A DNA stretch of 64,000 nt from Nonomuraea typhae (GTDB lineage: Bacteria > Actinomycetota > Actinomycetes > Streptosporangiales > Streptosporangiaceae): contig NZ_VRLV01000020.1 of the NCBI RefSeq assembly GCF_009760925.1, positions 62,001 through 126,000 on the forward strand. The letters are read 5' to 3'. Of this stretch, positions 20,427 through 29,320 are shown piece after piece (the stretch's first letter is position 1; each line of letters starts with the position of its first letter). Position numbers and translations under genes: made by a program. The notes beneath the pieces were generated by a model. It was not told the origin of the DNA, did no database searches, and worked only from the letters and a program-made list of their open reading frames with translations.

Positions 20427-20903
20427 ATGTATGTCACCGATACCCGCGTATCCGCGGAACCCCGCGACTTCCTGGAGATCACCGACGCCCTGCACCGGTT
20501 CGCGCTCGGGCAGGACCTGAAGGACAGGGAGCTGTTCGCCTCCGCCTTCGCCGAGGACGCCGTGCTGGACTTCGGACCGGCGTCGGCGGCGTGGGGAGGC
20601 AGCGCTCCGGAGATGTCGGGCCGGGAGGCGATCGTCGCCACGATCCTGGAGTCGTTCACCGGCCGGGTGGAGACCACGCACCAGGTCACCAACCCCCGTG
20701 TCCGGGTGGACGGCGACCGGGCCCGGCTCACGGCGCTGGTCGAGGCGCAGCACCTGCTGAGCGCCGACCGGGGCGTCCACGCGTTGCTGAAGAACCTTTA
20801 CGACGTGGAGCTGGTGCGTGAGCCGGGCGGCCGGTGGCTGATGAGCCGGGTGGTCATCGCCAACCTGTGGTTCACCGGGGATCCGGTGGCCGTCTTCGGC
20901 TGA
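20427..20903 (+). CDS. SnoaL/NTF2-like fold protein
   Basis: 158 residues. The pattern FLEITDALHRFALGQDLKDR, ELFASAFAEDAVLDFG, EMSGREAIVATILESFTGRV, TTHQVTNPRVRVDGDRA and WLMSRVVIANLWFTGDP is the NTF2-like cone fold (SnoaL_4 type) used by small hydroxylases, dehydratases and isomerases. The ATG at 20427 is favoured because AGGAT lies 8 bases upstream. An in-frame ATG three codons earlier lacks a site. It is likely controlled by the divergent LysR. The reaction is unknown. Confidence 0.85.
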   Translation: MYVTDTRVSAEPRDFLEITDALHRFALGQDLKDRELFASAFAEDAVLDFGPASAAWGGSAPEMSGREAIVATILESFTGRVETTHQVTNPRVRVDGDRARLTALVEAQHLLSADRGVHALLKNLYDVELVREPGGRWLMSRVVIANLWFTGDPVAVFG

Positions 20904-20917
20904 AGGCGGGCCGTACG

Positions 20918-21357
20918 TCACAGACGGACGGGCGGGGCGGCGACGGGACCGCCGGGATATGTCCGGCGGCCAGCGACATATCCGGGAACCTGGGGAACAG
21001 CGCGGGCAGGGCCACCGCCGCCTCTATCAGGGCCGGCGCGGCCCCTAGGCACAGGTGCGGGCCACCGCCGAACGCCAGGTGGCGGCGCTGGTCGCGGGTG
21101 ATGTCGAAGCGGTCCGCGCCGGGCAGGGTCGCGCCCCACCGCGTTGTAGGGCCCCAGGATGGCCTCGCCCGCCGGGATCGTCACGCCCGCCGGCGGGTAG
21201 CGGGCCATGAAGTCACCGATCGGCGCGTCCCGGCGCTGACGGCCCAGGCCCGCACGCCGCCGGGCGGCATCACCCGCACGACCGGCCCGGCCTCCCGGAG
21301 CCGCGCGGCCTCGCCGTGGTGGTCGGATCCGGTGGGGTCAAGGGCGAGGTGGTCCAT
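20918..21357 (-). pseudogene. Cytochrome P450 remnant 2 (CYP154-like), internal deletion plus frameshift
   Basis: The start ATG at 21357 reads MDHLALDPTGSDHHGEAARL, then REAGPVVRVMPPGGVRAWAV, a P450 N-terminus. Homology then jumps in another frame to a late P450 region (MARYPPAGVTIPAGEAILGP, YNAVGRDP) and shifts again to DRFDITRDQRRHLAFGGGPH, LCLG, the haem-cysteine signature. About 270 central residues are gone and at least two frame changes exist. It lies behind a conservon-like pair, where CYP157/CYP154 genes are usual. Confidence 0.85.
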
Positions 21358-21686
21358 CAGCAGTCTCCGAACACGACCGGGAGCGCCGCCGGGCAGCGGG
21401 TCCACGGAGGGGTACGGGGTCAGCTCCGGGCGCACGTCGGGCAGCAGGTGCAGGGCCGTCTCCACGGCGGTCCGGGTGATCACGCGGGCGGGCACGGGCG
21501 CCGGGCACACGTGCGGCCCCGCGCTCCAGGCCAGGTGGGCCCGGTTGCCCAGCTCGATCGCCGGGGCGGCACCAGCCCTCGCGCAGGCGGTGCCGGGCCC
21601 GGCCGGTCGGTGGGCGCGCGGATCGGCTTCTCCGGTCAGCCCCTACGGCTGGACGCGTGGTCCTTGTAGTCGCCCTGATCCGTCAT
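21357..21686 (-). pseudogene. Cytochrome P450 remnant 1 (CYP157-like C-terminal piece)
   Basis: Directly after cvnB an ATG at 21686 opens a 16-codon frame that stops. From about 21575 the reverse strand reads PAIELGNRAHLAWSAGPHVC, PAPVPARVITRTAVETALHL and LPDVRPEL, which is the haem-binding end of a P450. A frameshift then leads to ALPVVFGDC and a TGA that overlaps the ATG of remnant 2. Only the last quarter of a P450 survives. The upstream remains may also contain what is left of the missing cvnC and cvnD genes. Confidence 0.8.
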
Positions 21687-22087
21687 GCCCTGCGGTCCGG
21701 GGTGCTGAGGTTCCGCTCCCCGATCTTGATGACCTGCGCCCGCATCTGCTGGGCGATCAGGCGCGGGTCCACGACCGGCTCGGTGATCACCACCAGGTGG
21801 GAGCCGGTGCCCGCCGACCGGGCGAACAGGTAGCCGCCCTCGAAGCCGGCCATCAGCTCCCTGACCGCGCCGCCGTCCCGCCCGAACTCCCTGCCCACGT
21901 TGTGCGCCAGCGACTGCAGCCCGGAGCAGGCGGCCGCCAGCCGGTCGGCCACGTCGCGCGGGGTCTTGGCGGAGCGGGCCTTGAGCAGCCCGTCGGAGCT
22001 GAGGACGACGACGTGCCGGACGCCGGGCACCCAGACGACCTCGCCGATCATCCAGTCCTGGTCTTGCTGCATCCGTTCCTCCGTCAT
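21683..22087 (-). CDS. Roadblock/LC7-domain protein of a conservon (CvnB-like)
   Basis: 134 residues. DWMIGEVVWVPGVRHVVVLS, SDGLLKARSAKTPRDVADRL, AAACSGLQSLAHNVGREFG and GYLFARSAGTGSHLVVITE match the roadblock/LC7 proteins encoded second in actinobacterial conservons. These act with a small GTPase and a kinase-like ATPase in a membrane signalling complex. It overlaps the CvnA-like gene by one base (TGATG). The usual third and fourth genes (DUF742 and GTPase) are missing and P450 debris follows. Confidence 0.9.
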   Translation of the reverse strand: MTEERMQQDQDWMIGEVVWVPGVRHVVVLSSDGLLKARSAKTPRDVADRLAAACSGLQSLAHNVGREFGRDGGAVRELMAGFEGGYLFARSAGTGSHLVVITEPVVDPRLIAQQMRAQVIKIGERNLSTPDRRA

Positions 22088-23214
22088 CAGTCGTCGTCGC
22101 CGGGTTCGGTGTCGGCGTCGTGGTCGAAGAAGGCGGCCATCCAGGCGCCTGCCTGCTCGGGCGTCGGCCCATCCGGCGCCGGCTCGCCCGTCGCCGGCCC
22201 GCCCGGCGTCTCCGGGCCGGTCCCGGCGTCGCCGCCGTCCCGACCGGCCGCCGGGGACGCCTCGTCCGGGTCCTCCCCAGGTGCGGTCGCCGGGCGCCCT
22301 GCCGTACCGCCGGGCCTCTTGGACGTGCGGCGCGGCAGCTCCGTCGCGGCGGACGGGGCGTGCGGCTTTGCCCGGGGTACGGCGACGCGAGCCGTGCTGG
22401 GCGGCGGCGCCGGCACCGGTTCCAGGGGCTCGACCAGCTCCGACGGCACGGGCACCACGGCCCGCACTCCCCCGTACGGCGAGGGCAGCAGGTCGGCCAG
22501 GAATCCGTGGCGGCGCACGTAGTGGCCGACGACCGCCAGGCCCGCCTGCGGGATCTCGCCCATCTCGCCCACGCCGACCGGCAGGCGGCCGGAGACGACC
22601 TCGCGGGCCTGCTCCAGCCGGTGCTCGTCCATGCCGACGCCGCCGTCGTCGATCTCGATGACCGCGCCCCGCTGGACGTTGCGGACGGCGACCAGCACGG
22701 TGGTGGCCGGCGGCGAGGACTGGGTGGCGTGGGCCGGCAGTTCGGCGACCAGGTGGATGAGCGGCTCGACGACCTTGGCGGCGGCGGCCGTGTCGGGGTC
22801 GCCGGAGACCTCGACCCGCTTGTAGGCGACGATGCGCGCCGCGGCGGCGCGCACGACGTCCACGAGCGCGAGCGGGCTGGGCCACTGCCGTCCCGGCCAG
22901 TCACCGCAGAGCACGGCCAGGCTCCGGGCGTGGCGGCCCTGCTGGGCGGCGGCGTGGTCGGCCTGCATGCCGGCCTCGAGCACGTCCGGGCCGGCGGGGT
23001 GCCGATCGGCCAGGAGGGAGACGGTCTCCTGGATGCGGTGCGCGTAGGTCTGCGCCCGGCGGGCGAGGGCGGCGACGGCCAGCCGCAGCGATTCCCGGCG
23101 TTCGCGGTCCTGTTCGGCGTCCTCGGCGAAGGCGGCCGGCGCGGCGAGGATCGGCAGGGTCAGGGTGACGGGCCAGAGCCACTGCGCCGGCTGGAGCGAG
23201 CGAGGGGAAGGCAT
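22087..23214 (-). CDS. Conservon sensor-kinase-like ATPase (CvnA-like), possibly degenerate
   Basis: 375 residues from an ATG preceded by AAAGG. One hydrophobic segment near residues 8-30, a helical region (RRAQTYAHRIQETVSLLADR), then a GHKL ATPase with IDDGGVGMDEHRLEQAREVV. The N-box, normally ELLDNATxFSPP, reads ELPAHATQSSPP, so the key Asn is replaced by His. The C-terminal 100 residues are Pro/Gly-rich and end in an acidic tail. Family role: conservon sensor-like component. The altered N-box and the broken downstream genes suggest loss of function. Confidence 0.87.
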   Translation of the reverse strand: MPSPRSLQPAQWLWPVTLTLPILAAPAAFAEDAEQDRERRESLRLAVAALARRAQTYAHRIQETVSLLADRHPAGPDVLEAGMQADHAAAQQGRHARSLAVLCGDWPGRQWPSPLALVDVVRAAAARIVAYKRVEVSGDPDTAAAAKVVEPLIHLVAELPAHATQSSPPATTVLVAVRNVQRGAVIEIDDGGVGMDEHRLEQAREVVSGRLPVGVGEMGEIPQAGLAVVGHYVRRHGFLADLLPSPYGGVRAVVPVPSELVEPLEPVPAPPPSTARVAVPRAKPHAPSAATELPRRTSKRPGGTAGRPATAPGEDPDEASPAAGRDGGDAGTGPETPGGPATGEPAPDGPTPEQAGAWMAAFFDHDADTEPGDDD

Positions 23215-23711
23215 GACGACCTTTGCATGGAGGGGTGGCGGGTTCACACCAAGATCCGATTATTCCGATTCAACACGATCAGTCAATGCGGCTTGCACTG
23301 TCTGTCAGGTATACGCCAAAGATTCATCTTGCCCTGGTTTGTAGGTATTTCGGATGCTTTGATGGCGGCTGGAGCCCCCGCCTTGCGGGAATTCGGACCG
23401 CCGGATTGACACTCCCGCAGGCCGGCGATCCGTGCGCCCGAAATAGGAAAGAATGCGAATACGACTAACTTTCACCTTCCCCTCCGCGCCCCCAAAAGCA
23501 AATGAATGCAGAAAATAACGTTACCGTTACGGATAGTTGTGGTTAGCACCGTATTGAGGGGAAACGGTTGTGGACCCCGGAAGGTGATGCCAGACTCGAC
23601 AGCGAGTGAACGGCCGAGCCGGGGCCCGCCGGACGCTCGACACCCGGAACCGTCAGGGAGGTGAACAACACGACCGGAATACGATTCCGGCCAATAAGTG
23701 GGGTCAGCTAA
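23215..23711. other. Divergent regulatory gap, unusually AT-rich for this genome
   Basis: Nearly 500 bases between the CvnA-like gene and the flavohemoglobin gene with no coding sequence. The part from about 23240 to 23540 is clearly lower in GC than the surroundings. It should hold the promoters of both flanking units. From 23550 to 23690 several short GC-rich hairpins (for example CTCG-ACAG-CGAG near 23596) could form a structured leader for the flavohemoglobin mRNA. I could not match it to a known riboswitch. Confidence 0.55.
23516..23529. promoter_or_regulatory. Inverted repeat, candidate operator upstream of the flavohemoglobin
   Basis: TAACG-TTAC-CGTTA, two 5-base arms around a 4-base spacer, lies about 185 bases before the flavohemoglobin ATG in the AT-rich stretch. 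It could bind a nitric-oxide or redox regulator, but it does not obviously match a known consensus. Confidence 0.35.
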
Positions 23712-24830
23712 ATGACGTTGAATCCGCGCCTTGTCAAGGAGAGTTTCTCCGTCGTCGAACCGGTGGCCGGCAAGGCCGCCGCCTACTTCTACGGCCGGTT
23801 GTTCGCCGAGAACCCGCACCTGCGCGGGATGTTCCCGCCGGCCATGGACGTCCAGCGCGAACGCCTGTTCGGCGCCCTCACCCGCATCATCTGGAGCCTG
23901 GACAGCCCCGGCGGCCTGGCCTCCTACCTCGGCCAGCTCGGCCGCGACCACCGCAAGTACGGCGTGATCGCCGAGCACTACACCGCCGTCGGCAACGCCC
24001 TGCTGGCCACGATCCGGCGCTTCGCCGCCGAGGTCTGGACCGCCGAGATCGAGGCCGCCTGGATCGCCGCCTACACCGCGGCGGCCAACCTCATGATCGA
24101 GTCGGCCGCGGCCGACGAAGGCGCCTCGCCCGCCTGGTGGCTGGCCGAGGTCGTCGACCACGAGCGGCGCACCGAGGACATCGCCGTCCTCACGCTCCGG
24201 CCCGGCCAGCGCCTGCCGTACCTGGCCGGGCAGTACGTCAACGTGCAGACGGCACGCTGGCCGCGCGTGTGGCGGACCTTCTCCATCGCCAACGCGCCCC
24301 GGCCGGACAACACGATCCGCCTGCACGTGCGCGGGGTGCCCGGCGGGTGGGTCTCCACCACGCTGGTCCGGCACACGCGCATCGGCGACACGGTCATGCT
24401 CGGGCCGCCGATGGGCACGATGACCGCCGAGGACGACGCCGGGAGGGACCTGCTGTGCGTGGCCGGAGGCACCGGGCTGGCGCCGATCAAGGCGATCGTC
24501 GAGCACGTCATCGCCTCGGGGCGGCGGCCCCACATCCACCTGCTGTTCGGGGCGCGCACCGGCGCCGAACTGTACGACCTGCCCGACCTGATCCGGCTGG
24601 AGTCGTCCTTCCCCTGGTTACGGGTGCTTCCCGTGGTCTCCTGCCAGCCGTCCTGGGACGGCATGCGCGGCTACCTGCCGGAGGTCACGCGGCGCTTCCA
24701 CACCTGGTCCGACCACGACGTCTACGTCTGCGGGCCGGCGGCGATGGTCAACGAGACCGTACACAGGCTGCAGGCCGACGGCGTGCCGCCGGCGCGCATC
24801 CACCGCGACGTCGCGCACGCCGAGTGGTGA
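23712..24830 (+). CDS. Flavohemoglobin-type globin/oxidoreductase (nitric oxide dioxygenase-like)
   Basis: 372 residues. The globin domain is 1-135 (SFSVVEPVAGKAAAYFYGRL with the B10-type Tyr; DHRKYGVIAEHYTAVGNALL with the proximal His). The FAD domain runs about 140-245 (AGQYVNVQT, RTFSIANAP) and the NAD domain about 250-372 (LLCVAGGTGLAPIKAIVEHV, VYVCGPAAMV). It is expected to oxidise NO to nitrate using NAD(P)H. It is slightly short for Hmp. A rare TTA codon at 24618-24620 (residue 303) may make translation depend on the bldA tRNA. No NsrR-type gene is adjacent. Confidence 0.9.
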   Translation: MTLNPRLVKESFSVVEPVAGKAAAYFYGRLFAENPHLRGMFPPAMDVQRERLFGALTRIIWSLDSPGGLASYLGQLGRDHRKYGVIAEHYTAVGNALLATIRRFAAEVWTAEIEAAWIAAYTAAANLMIESAAADEGASPAWWLAEVVDHERRTEDIAVLTLRPGQRLPYLAGQYVNVQTARWPRVWRTFSIANAPRPDNTIRLHVRGVPGGWVSTTLVRHTRIGDTVMLGPPMGTMTAEDDAGRDLLCVAGGTGLAPIKAIVEHVIASGRRPHIHLLFGARTGAELYDLPDLIRLESSFPWLRVLPVVSCQPSWDGMRGYLPEVTRRFHTWSDHDVYVCGPAAMVNETVHRLQADGVPPARIHRDVAHAEW

Positions 24831-24866
24831 ACCCCACCGGACAGGGGCCTCAACCGGGAGAACGCC

Positions 24867-25658
24867 TCACCGGAAGAAGGCCATCGTCTCCTCGTCGTTG
24901 GGCCAGAACGTCTCGATGGCCAGCTCCGATGCCGTCACGTCCACGGGGGTGCCGAAGGTCGCGATCGTGGTGAACATGGACAGCACCCGGTCCCCGTGCC
25001 GGATCCGGAACGGCAGCAGGATGTCGGCCGGGCTCGGCACCACGGCCACGTTCAGCTCGATCCCGGGATAGCGGTAGCCCGCGATCTCGTCGTGCAACTC
25101 GGTCAGCCGCCCGTCCCCGGTGACCTCGGCCTGGCGCCGCAGCCCGGGCAGCAGGTGGGCGCGGACCTCGGCCAGGTTGAGCAGGCGCCCGCCCATGGCC
25201 TCGGGGTGCAGCGACAGGCGCATGATGTTGACCGGGTCCTTCAGCAGGTGGTCCGGCACGCCGTCCATGAACATCGCGGCCGCCTGGTTGGCCGCCACCA
25301 GGTTCCACGCCAGGTCCACGACCACCGCCGGGTACGGCTCGTGCCCGGCCAGGATCTTGTCGAGCGCCTGCCGTACGACGTCCATCTCGGGACCGGCGAC
25401 GTCGCGCTCGCGGAAGACCGGCGCGAACCCGGCGGCCACCAGCAGCCTGTTGCGGTGCCGTAGCGGCACGTCCAGTTCCTCGGCCAGTTTCATCACCATC
25501 TCGCGGCTCGGCCGGGCCCGCCCGGTCTCCAGGAAACTGATGTGCCGGGCCGACACCTCCGCCTCGATGGCCAGGTCGAGCTGGCTCACCCGGCGGCGCT
25601 GCCGCCAGGATCTCAGCAGGTCTCCGAATGACTCTTCATGCATAGCGATGGCGCCCAT
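24867..25658 (-). CDS. XRE-family regulator, MmyB-like
   Basis: 263 residues. The N-terminal HTH is FGDLLRSWRQRRRVSQLDLA followed by IEAEVSARHISFLETGRARP, and MVMKLAEELDVPLRHRNRLL. A C-terminal ligand-binding region (YPAVVVDLAWNLVAANQAAA) is typical of the MmyB group, which binds fatty acids in some members. The start may be the ATG at 25658 or at 25643. Neither has a strong ribosome site. It is convergent with the flavohemoglobin gene, 36 bases apart. Confidence 0.88.
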   Translation of the reverse strand: MGAIAMHEESFGDLLRSWRQRRRVSQLDLAIEAEVSARHISFLETGRARPSREMVMKLAEELDVPLRHRNRLLVAAGFAPVFRERDVAGPEMDVVRQALDKILAGHEPYPAVVVDLAWNLVAANQAAAMFMDGVPDHLLKDPVNIMRLSLHPEAMGGRLLNLAEVRAHLLPGLRRQAEVTGDGRLTELHDEIAGYRYPGIELNVAVVPSPADILLPFRIRHGDRVLSMFTTIATFGTPVDVTASELAIETFWPNDEETMAFFR

Positions 25659-25738
25659 AGCCCGGAATCTACCGATCGCAGGGAAGGATCACGATTACCC
25701 CGGAGGTAGTCCTCCTCGGTGGGCGAGGGGTGGCGCCG

Positions 25739-27298
25739 TCACGTCTGCCTGATCCGCTTCAGTACCTTGCGCCCGCGGGCCAGTGTGGTGCGGGCCTGGT
25801 TGAGGTCGCCGGTCGTGCCCGCCTTCTCCGCCTGCGCCCTGGCCTGCTCGTAGGCGTCCAGGACACGATGCCAATCGGCCGCGCTCGCCTGGCGGTCGTC
25901 GGCCGCGTCGATCTCCTCGCCGAAGCGCGTCACCTGCTCACCCAGCTCGGCCTTGAGCTCGGCCAGCCGGGCCGCGGCCCGGTCGTCACGCTCACGCCGG
26001 GCACGGCGGCGTCTGGCCCTGCCCCGGGCGATGCCGTACACGATCAGGACCAGCACCCCCGCGAAGACCCCCCAGAAGATCTTCCAGCCGAGCGCGAGCG
26101 TGGCGTGCGAGCCGGACAGATCGGCGCCGGTGTCGCCGCGGCCCAGGTCGAGGCCGGTGACGTCGGCGCCGGTGAAGCGGGCCCCGGACAACATCGCGCT
26201 CTGGAAGCGGGCCCGGGTCAGCGTGGCGCCGCTGAAGTCGGCCCTGCGCGCATCGGCGCTGGTGAAGCGGGTATCGGTGAGGTCGGCCCCGGTCAGCCGG
26301 GCGCCCTCGAGCTTGCCGCTGACGAACTGGGCGCCGCTGAGCCGGGCGCCGCTCAGATCGGCGCCGGTCAGGTAGCGCAGCGAGGCGCCGGCGGCCGAGA
26401 CCCGGCGCAGGAGCGTCTTGCGCATCTTGACCGAGGACAGATCGGCGCCCTCCAGCCGGGCGCCGGTGAGGTTGGCGCAGCTCAGATCGTCGGGGAACTC
26501 GGTGACCTGCGAGAAGTCCTGCCCGGAGAAGTCGGGGCCGCTGCCCGGCGCGCAGTCCCCGGGCGCCTCCGGCAGGTGGGCGGGCATGCCTTTGCTGCCG
26601 GCCAGGTTGAACCCGCGCGAGCCGCGCAGGTCCACCCGGCTGATGACGGCTCCGGTGAAGGTGGCGCCGGTCAGGTCGGAGCCGTCCAGGCGGGAGTGGG
26701 TCAGCACCGCGCCGTCGAAGACCGTCCCGGTCATCGTGGAGGTGTAGAGCATGACCTCGCTCAGATCGGCACCGCGCAGGTCGGTGCCGATGAGCAGGCT
26801 GTCGTACATGACGGCCCGGGCCAGATCGGCCTTGCTGAAGTCCGCCTCGCGGGCGTCCGCGCCGTACATCGTGGCCGACACCAGGCTCGCCCCGCTCAGG
26901 CGGGCGCCGTCGAGCTGGGCGGAGTGCAGGGTGGCCCGGTCCATCTCGGCGTGGCGGAAGTCGGCGCCCTCCAGGCGCGCGCCGTACAGTTTGGCGTCTT
27001 GCAGCCGCGCCTTGGTGAACAGCGCCGAGCGGGCGTCGGCGCCCGACAGGTCCGCTTCGGTGAGGTCGGCGCCGCGCAGGTCGGCCCGGTAGAGCTTGGC
27101 CGGCAGGCGCACGCCGGCCAGTTTCGCGCCCCGCAGGTCCGCGCAGCTCAGATCCGCCGGAAGGGTGGCGCGGGTGAGATCACGACCCGCCAGGTCGGCT
27201 CCGCTGCCGCGCGCGCAGGCGCCGGCGTGGGCGGTGCCGGTGAACAGCAGGCCGGTGAAGGCCAGGGATAACACGAGAAGTGGGGCGGCCAGACGCAT
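25739..27298 (-). CDS. Exported pentapeptide-repeat protein with C-terminal membrane anchor
   Basis: 519 residues: signal peptide (1-25, ending TAHAG), then two blocks of A(D/N)LxG pentapeptide repeats, about 29-233 and 258-400. The blocks begin alike (CARGSGADLAGRDL and CAPGSGPDFSGQDF, each followed by a DLSCA(D/N)L motif), pointing to internal duplication. A membrane segment follows at about 405-425 (LGWKIFWGVFAGVLVLIVYG), then an Arg-rich stretch and a coiled-coil-like tail in the cytoplasm. The beta-helix would sit outside the cell. The function is unknown. Confidence 0.85.
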   Translation of the reverse strand: MRLAAPLLVLSLAFTGLLFTGTAHAGACARGSGADLAGRDLTRATLPADLSCADLRGAKLAGVRLPAKLYRADLRGADLTEADLSGADARSALFTKARLQDAKLYGARLEGADFRHAEMDRATLHSAQLDGARLSGASLVSATMYGADAREADFSKADLARAVMYDSLLIGTDLRGADLSEVMLYTSTMTGTVFDGAVLTHSRLDGSDLTGATFTGAVISRVDLRGSRGFNLAGSKGMPAHLPEAPGDCAPGSGPDFSGQDFSQVTEFPDDLSCANLTGARLEGADLSSVKMRKTLLRRVSAAGASLRYLTGADLSGARLSGAQFVSGKLEGARLTGADLTDTRFTSADARRADFSGATLTRARFQSAMLSGARFTGADVTGLDLGRGDTGADLSGSHATLALGWKIFWGVFAGVLVLIVYGIARGRARRRRARRERDDRAAARLAELKAELGEQVTRFGEEIDAADDRQASAADWHRVLDAYEQARAQAEKAGTTGDLNQARTTLARGRKVLKRIRQT

Positions 27299-27359
27299 GG
27301 CGGCAGCATAGGGCGGGCGACTTGCAGCCCGGTTGCCCCCGGCTCGCCGGGAGCAGGCG

Positions 27360-28967
27360 TCAGCCGGCCGAGGGCGGGATCCGATGCCAGAAGTCGCAGT
27401 TGTGCTGCCGGGAGATCTCGGCGGTCATCCGGCTGTCCCCGGCCGGGAGCAGGGACATCTGGGCCTCGTTCCCGGAGGAGAACGGGGTCCATCGCGGGGT
27501 GCCGTCCACGGTGGGGTCGCCGGTGCGGGCGAAGCCTGTCCACTGCGCGGCGAGCTGTGCCTGGAAGGCCCGCTGATTGGCGTTCAGGGCGGCGTTGCCG
27601 GGGAACAGGTAGCCGAGCTCGCCGACGTGGAACGCGCCGGCCGGCATCGTCGTGTCGACGAAGGGCAGCGGTGGCGGGTTCGTGTCGTCGAACCGGTAGG
27701 CGTAGACCGGCACGTGCCGGGCCAGGCGGCGGCCGATGAGCAGCGCCGGGCAGACGGAGTTGGCGTCGGCGAGCATGGTCCGGGAGGCGAGGTACGGCGA
27801 GGGCTCGGGGAAGCGGGACAGCGGATAGCGCTTCAGCACCTCGGGCGCGTGTGACCCGTACTGCCGGCGCGCCAGGTCGGCGAACTCGGCGGGCGTCCTG
27901 GCAGGGGGCGTCTGGGTCTCGTCCCTGGCGACGCCGTGGATGACCGGGACCGTGTTGAACCGGCCGGCGGCGAACGCCTGTCCCGGCGACATGGTCAGGG
28001 TCCTGCCGTCGACGATGGGCGCGAGCGTGCCCTTGCCCGGCCCGAGCCCGTCGCCCGCGTCGTCCAGCAGCCTCTGCACCGGCACCCGGCGCAGGCAGGC
28101 GGCGACGTCCGCGCTCCGGTCGCATCCGGCGGTCGCGGCGAAGCGGTCGCCGGCCTGCTGCGCCTCGGCCTGCGAGGGCAGCCTGGCCGCGCAGTCCTGC
28201 GGCTGCCACGTGGTGTTGACGCCGCGCAGCGCGTTGTACTCGCCGCTCTGGGCGATGCCCTTGTGGAACAGCCCGCGGGCGGTGGGCGAGGCGAGGTTGG
28301 CGCACACGCTGGAGCCTCCGGCCGACGGGCCGAAGATGGTGACGTTGCCCGGGTCGCCGCCGAAACGGGCGATGTTCCGGCGTACCCACCCGAGTGCGGC
28401 CTGCTGATCCTGGATCCCGTAGTTCCCGGCGTGCGGGCCGAAGTCCCTGTGGGACAGGAAGCCCAGAATGCCCAGCCGGTATCCCATCTCGACCTGGACG
28501 ACCCGGCCGGAGGTGGCGAGGTGGGTGCCGTCGGAGGGCGCGCCGAACCGGAAGCCCCCGCCGTGCAGCTGCACCATGACCGGCAGCGGGCGGCGGCCGG
28601 CGTTCCCGGGCACCCGGACGTTCAGCTTCAGGCAGTCCTCCACGGTGGAGCCGGGCCTGATGCCGGGCAGTTGCGGGCAGGCGCTGCCCGGCTCGGTGGC
28701 CTGGAGCGGCGCGGTCCAGCCGGGGTGGGGCGTCGGCGGTTTCCAGCGCAGGTCCGCCAGGGGCGGGGCGGCGTACGGGATACCCAGCCAGTTCGTGATC
28801 CCGTCGCCGGCGATGCCGCAGACGGGTCCGCCGTCGGTCTGCACGAGGGTGCCGCCGGAGCACGCCGGCGCAGCGGCGGAGGCCGTGCTCGCCCCGGGCG
28901 GCGCCGTGCTTCCGCCGGCGGCGAGGGCAAGGGACAGGGTCAGCGTCAGGGTGGTGCCGAGCCTCAT
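27360..28967 (-). CDS. Secreted type-B carboxylesterase
   Basis: 535 residues from an ATG with GGAGGATC upstream. A signal peptide (about 1-33, ending ASAAA) precedes the carboxylesterase fold: GIPYAAPPLADLRWKPP, EDCLKLNVRVP, VMVQLHGGGFRFGAPSDG and nucleophile Ser215 in IFGPSAGGSS. A HVGELGYLFPG segment and a C-terminal NCDFWHRIPPSAG follow. Paired cysteines fit an exported protein. It hydrolyses carboxylic esters outside the cell. The substrate is not evident. It is 61 bases upstream of the pentapeptide-repeat gene in the same direction. Confidence 0.93.
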   Translation of the reverse strand: MRLGTTLTLTLSLALAAGGSTAPPGASTASAAAPACSGGTLVQTDGGPVCGIAGDGITNWLGIPYAAPPLADLRWKPPTPHPGWTAPLQATEPGSACPQLPGIRPGSTVEDCLKLNVRVPGNAGRRPLPVMVQLHGGGFRFGAPSDGTHLATSGRVVQVEMGYRLGILGFLSHRDFGPHAGNYGIQDQQAALGWVRRNIARFGGDPGNVTIFGPSAGGSSVCANLASPTARGLFHKGIAQSGEYNALRGVNTTWQPQDCAARLPSQAEAQQAGDRFAATAGCDRSADVAACLRRVPVQRLLDDAGDGLGPGKGTLAPIVDGRTLTMSPGQAFAAGRFNTVPVIHGVARDETQTPPARTPAEFADLARRQYGSHAPEVLKRYPLSRFPEPSPYLASRTMLADANSVCPALLIGRRLARHVPVYAYRFDDTNPPPLPFVDTTMPAGAFHVGELGYLFPGNAALNANQRAFQAQLAAQWTGFARTGDPTVDGTPRWTPFSSGNEAQMSLLPAGDSRMTAEISRQHNCDFWHRIPPSAG

Positions 28968-29094
28968 GGTGATCCTCCGGGACATGTCAGCGCGAAGTCT
29001 GGTTCCCTGATCAATGTGGCGATAAAGGGGCTGGCACCGCACACAACATCATTTCCGACCCGCCGGGTCAACCTGCGACGGGCGGACGCGGGGT

Positions 29095-29320
29095 TCAGGG
29101 CAGGAGGGAACCCACGCGCTTGACCGTCCGGAGGACCGGCGCCGTCTCGAGTTCGCGCACGCCGGTGAGCGGCGCCACCCGCTCGGTGAGGTAGCGGTAG
29201 AGGTCGCCGATGTCGCGGCAGGTCACCCCGGCCATGAGATTTGGTGGGGCCGGTGGTGGCGGCCACGACGTCGGCCTCGGGATGGGCGGCCATCGCGGCG
29301 CCGACCGCGGCCAGGGCCGT
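29095..29320 (-). pseudogene. Lrp/AsnC-family regulator, C-terminal remnant with frameshift
   Basis: The reverse strand reads ALAAVGAAMAAHPEADVVAA, TTGPT in one frame and then MAGVTCRDIGDLYRYLTERV, APLTGVRELETAPVLRTVKR, VGSLLP in another, which together are the effector (RAM) half of an AsnC-type regulator. The HTH half is absent, and homology stops at about 29320, where the NmrA-like remnant on the other strand begins. Confidence 0.8.

Noticed and set aside
23550..23700. Cobalamin or c-di-AMP riboswitch before the flavohemoglobin
   Set aside because: Some words look similar, but neither the B12 box nor the ydaO core could be found.
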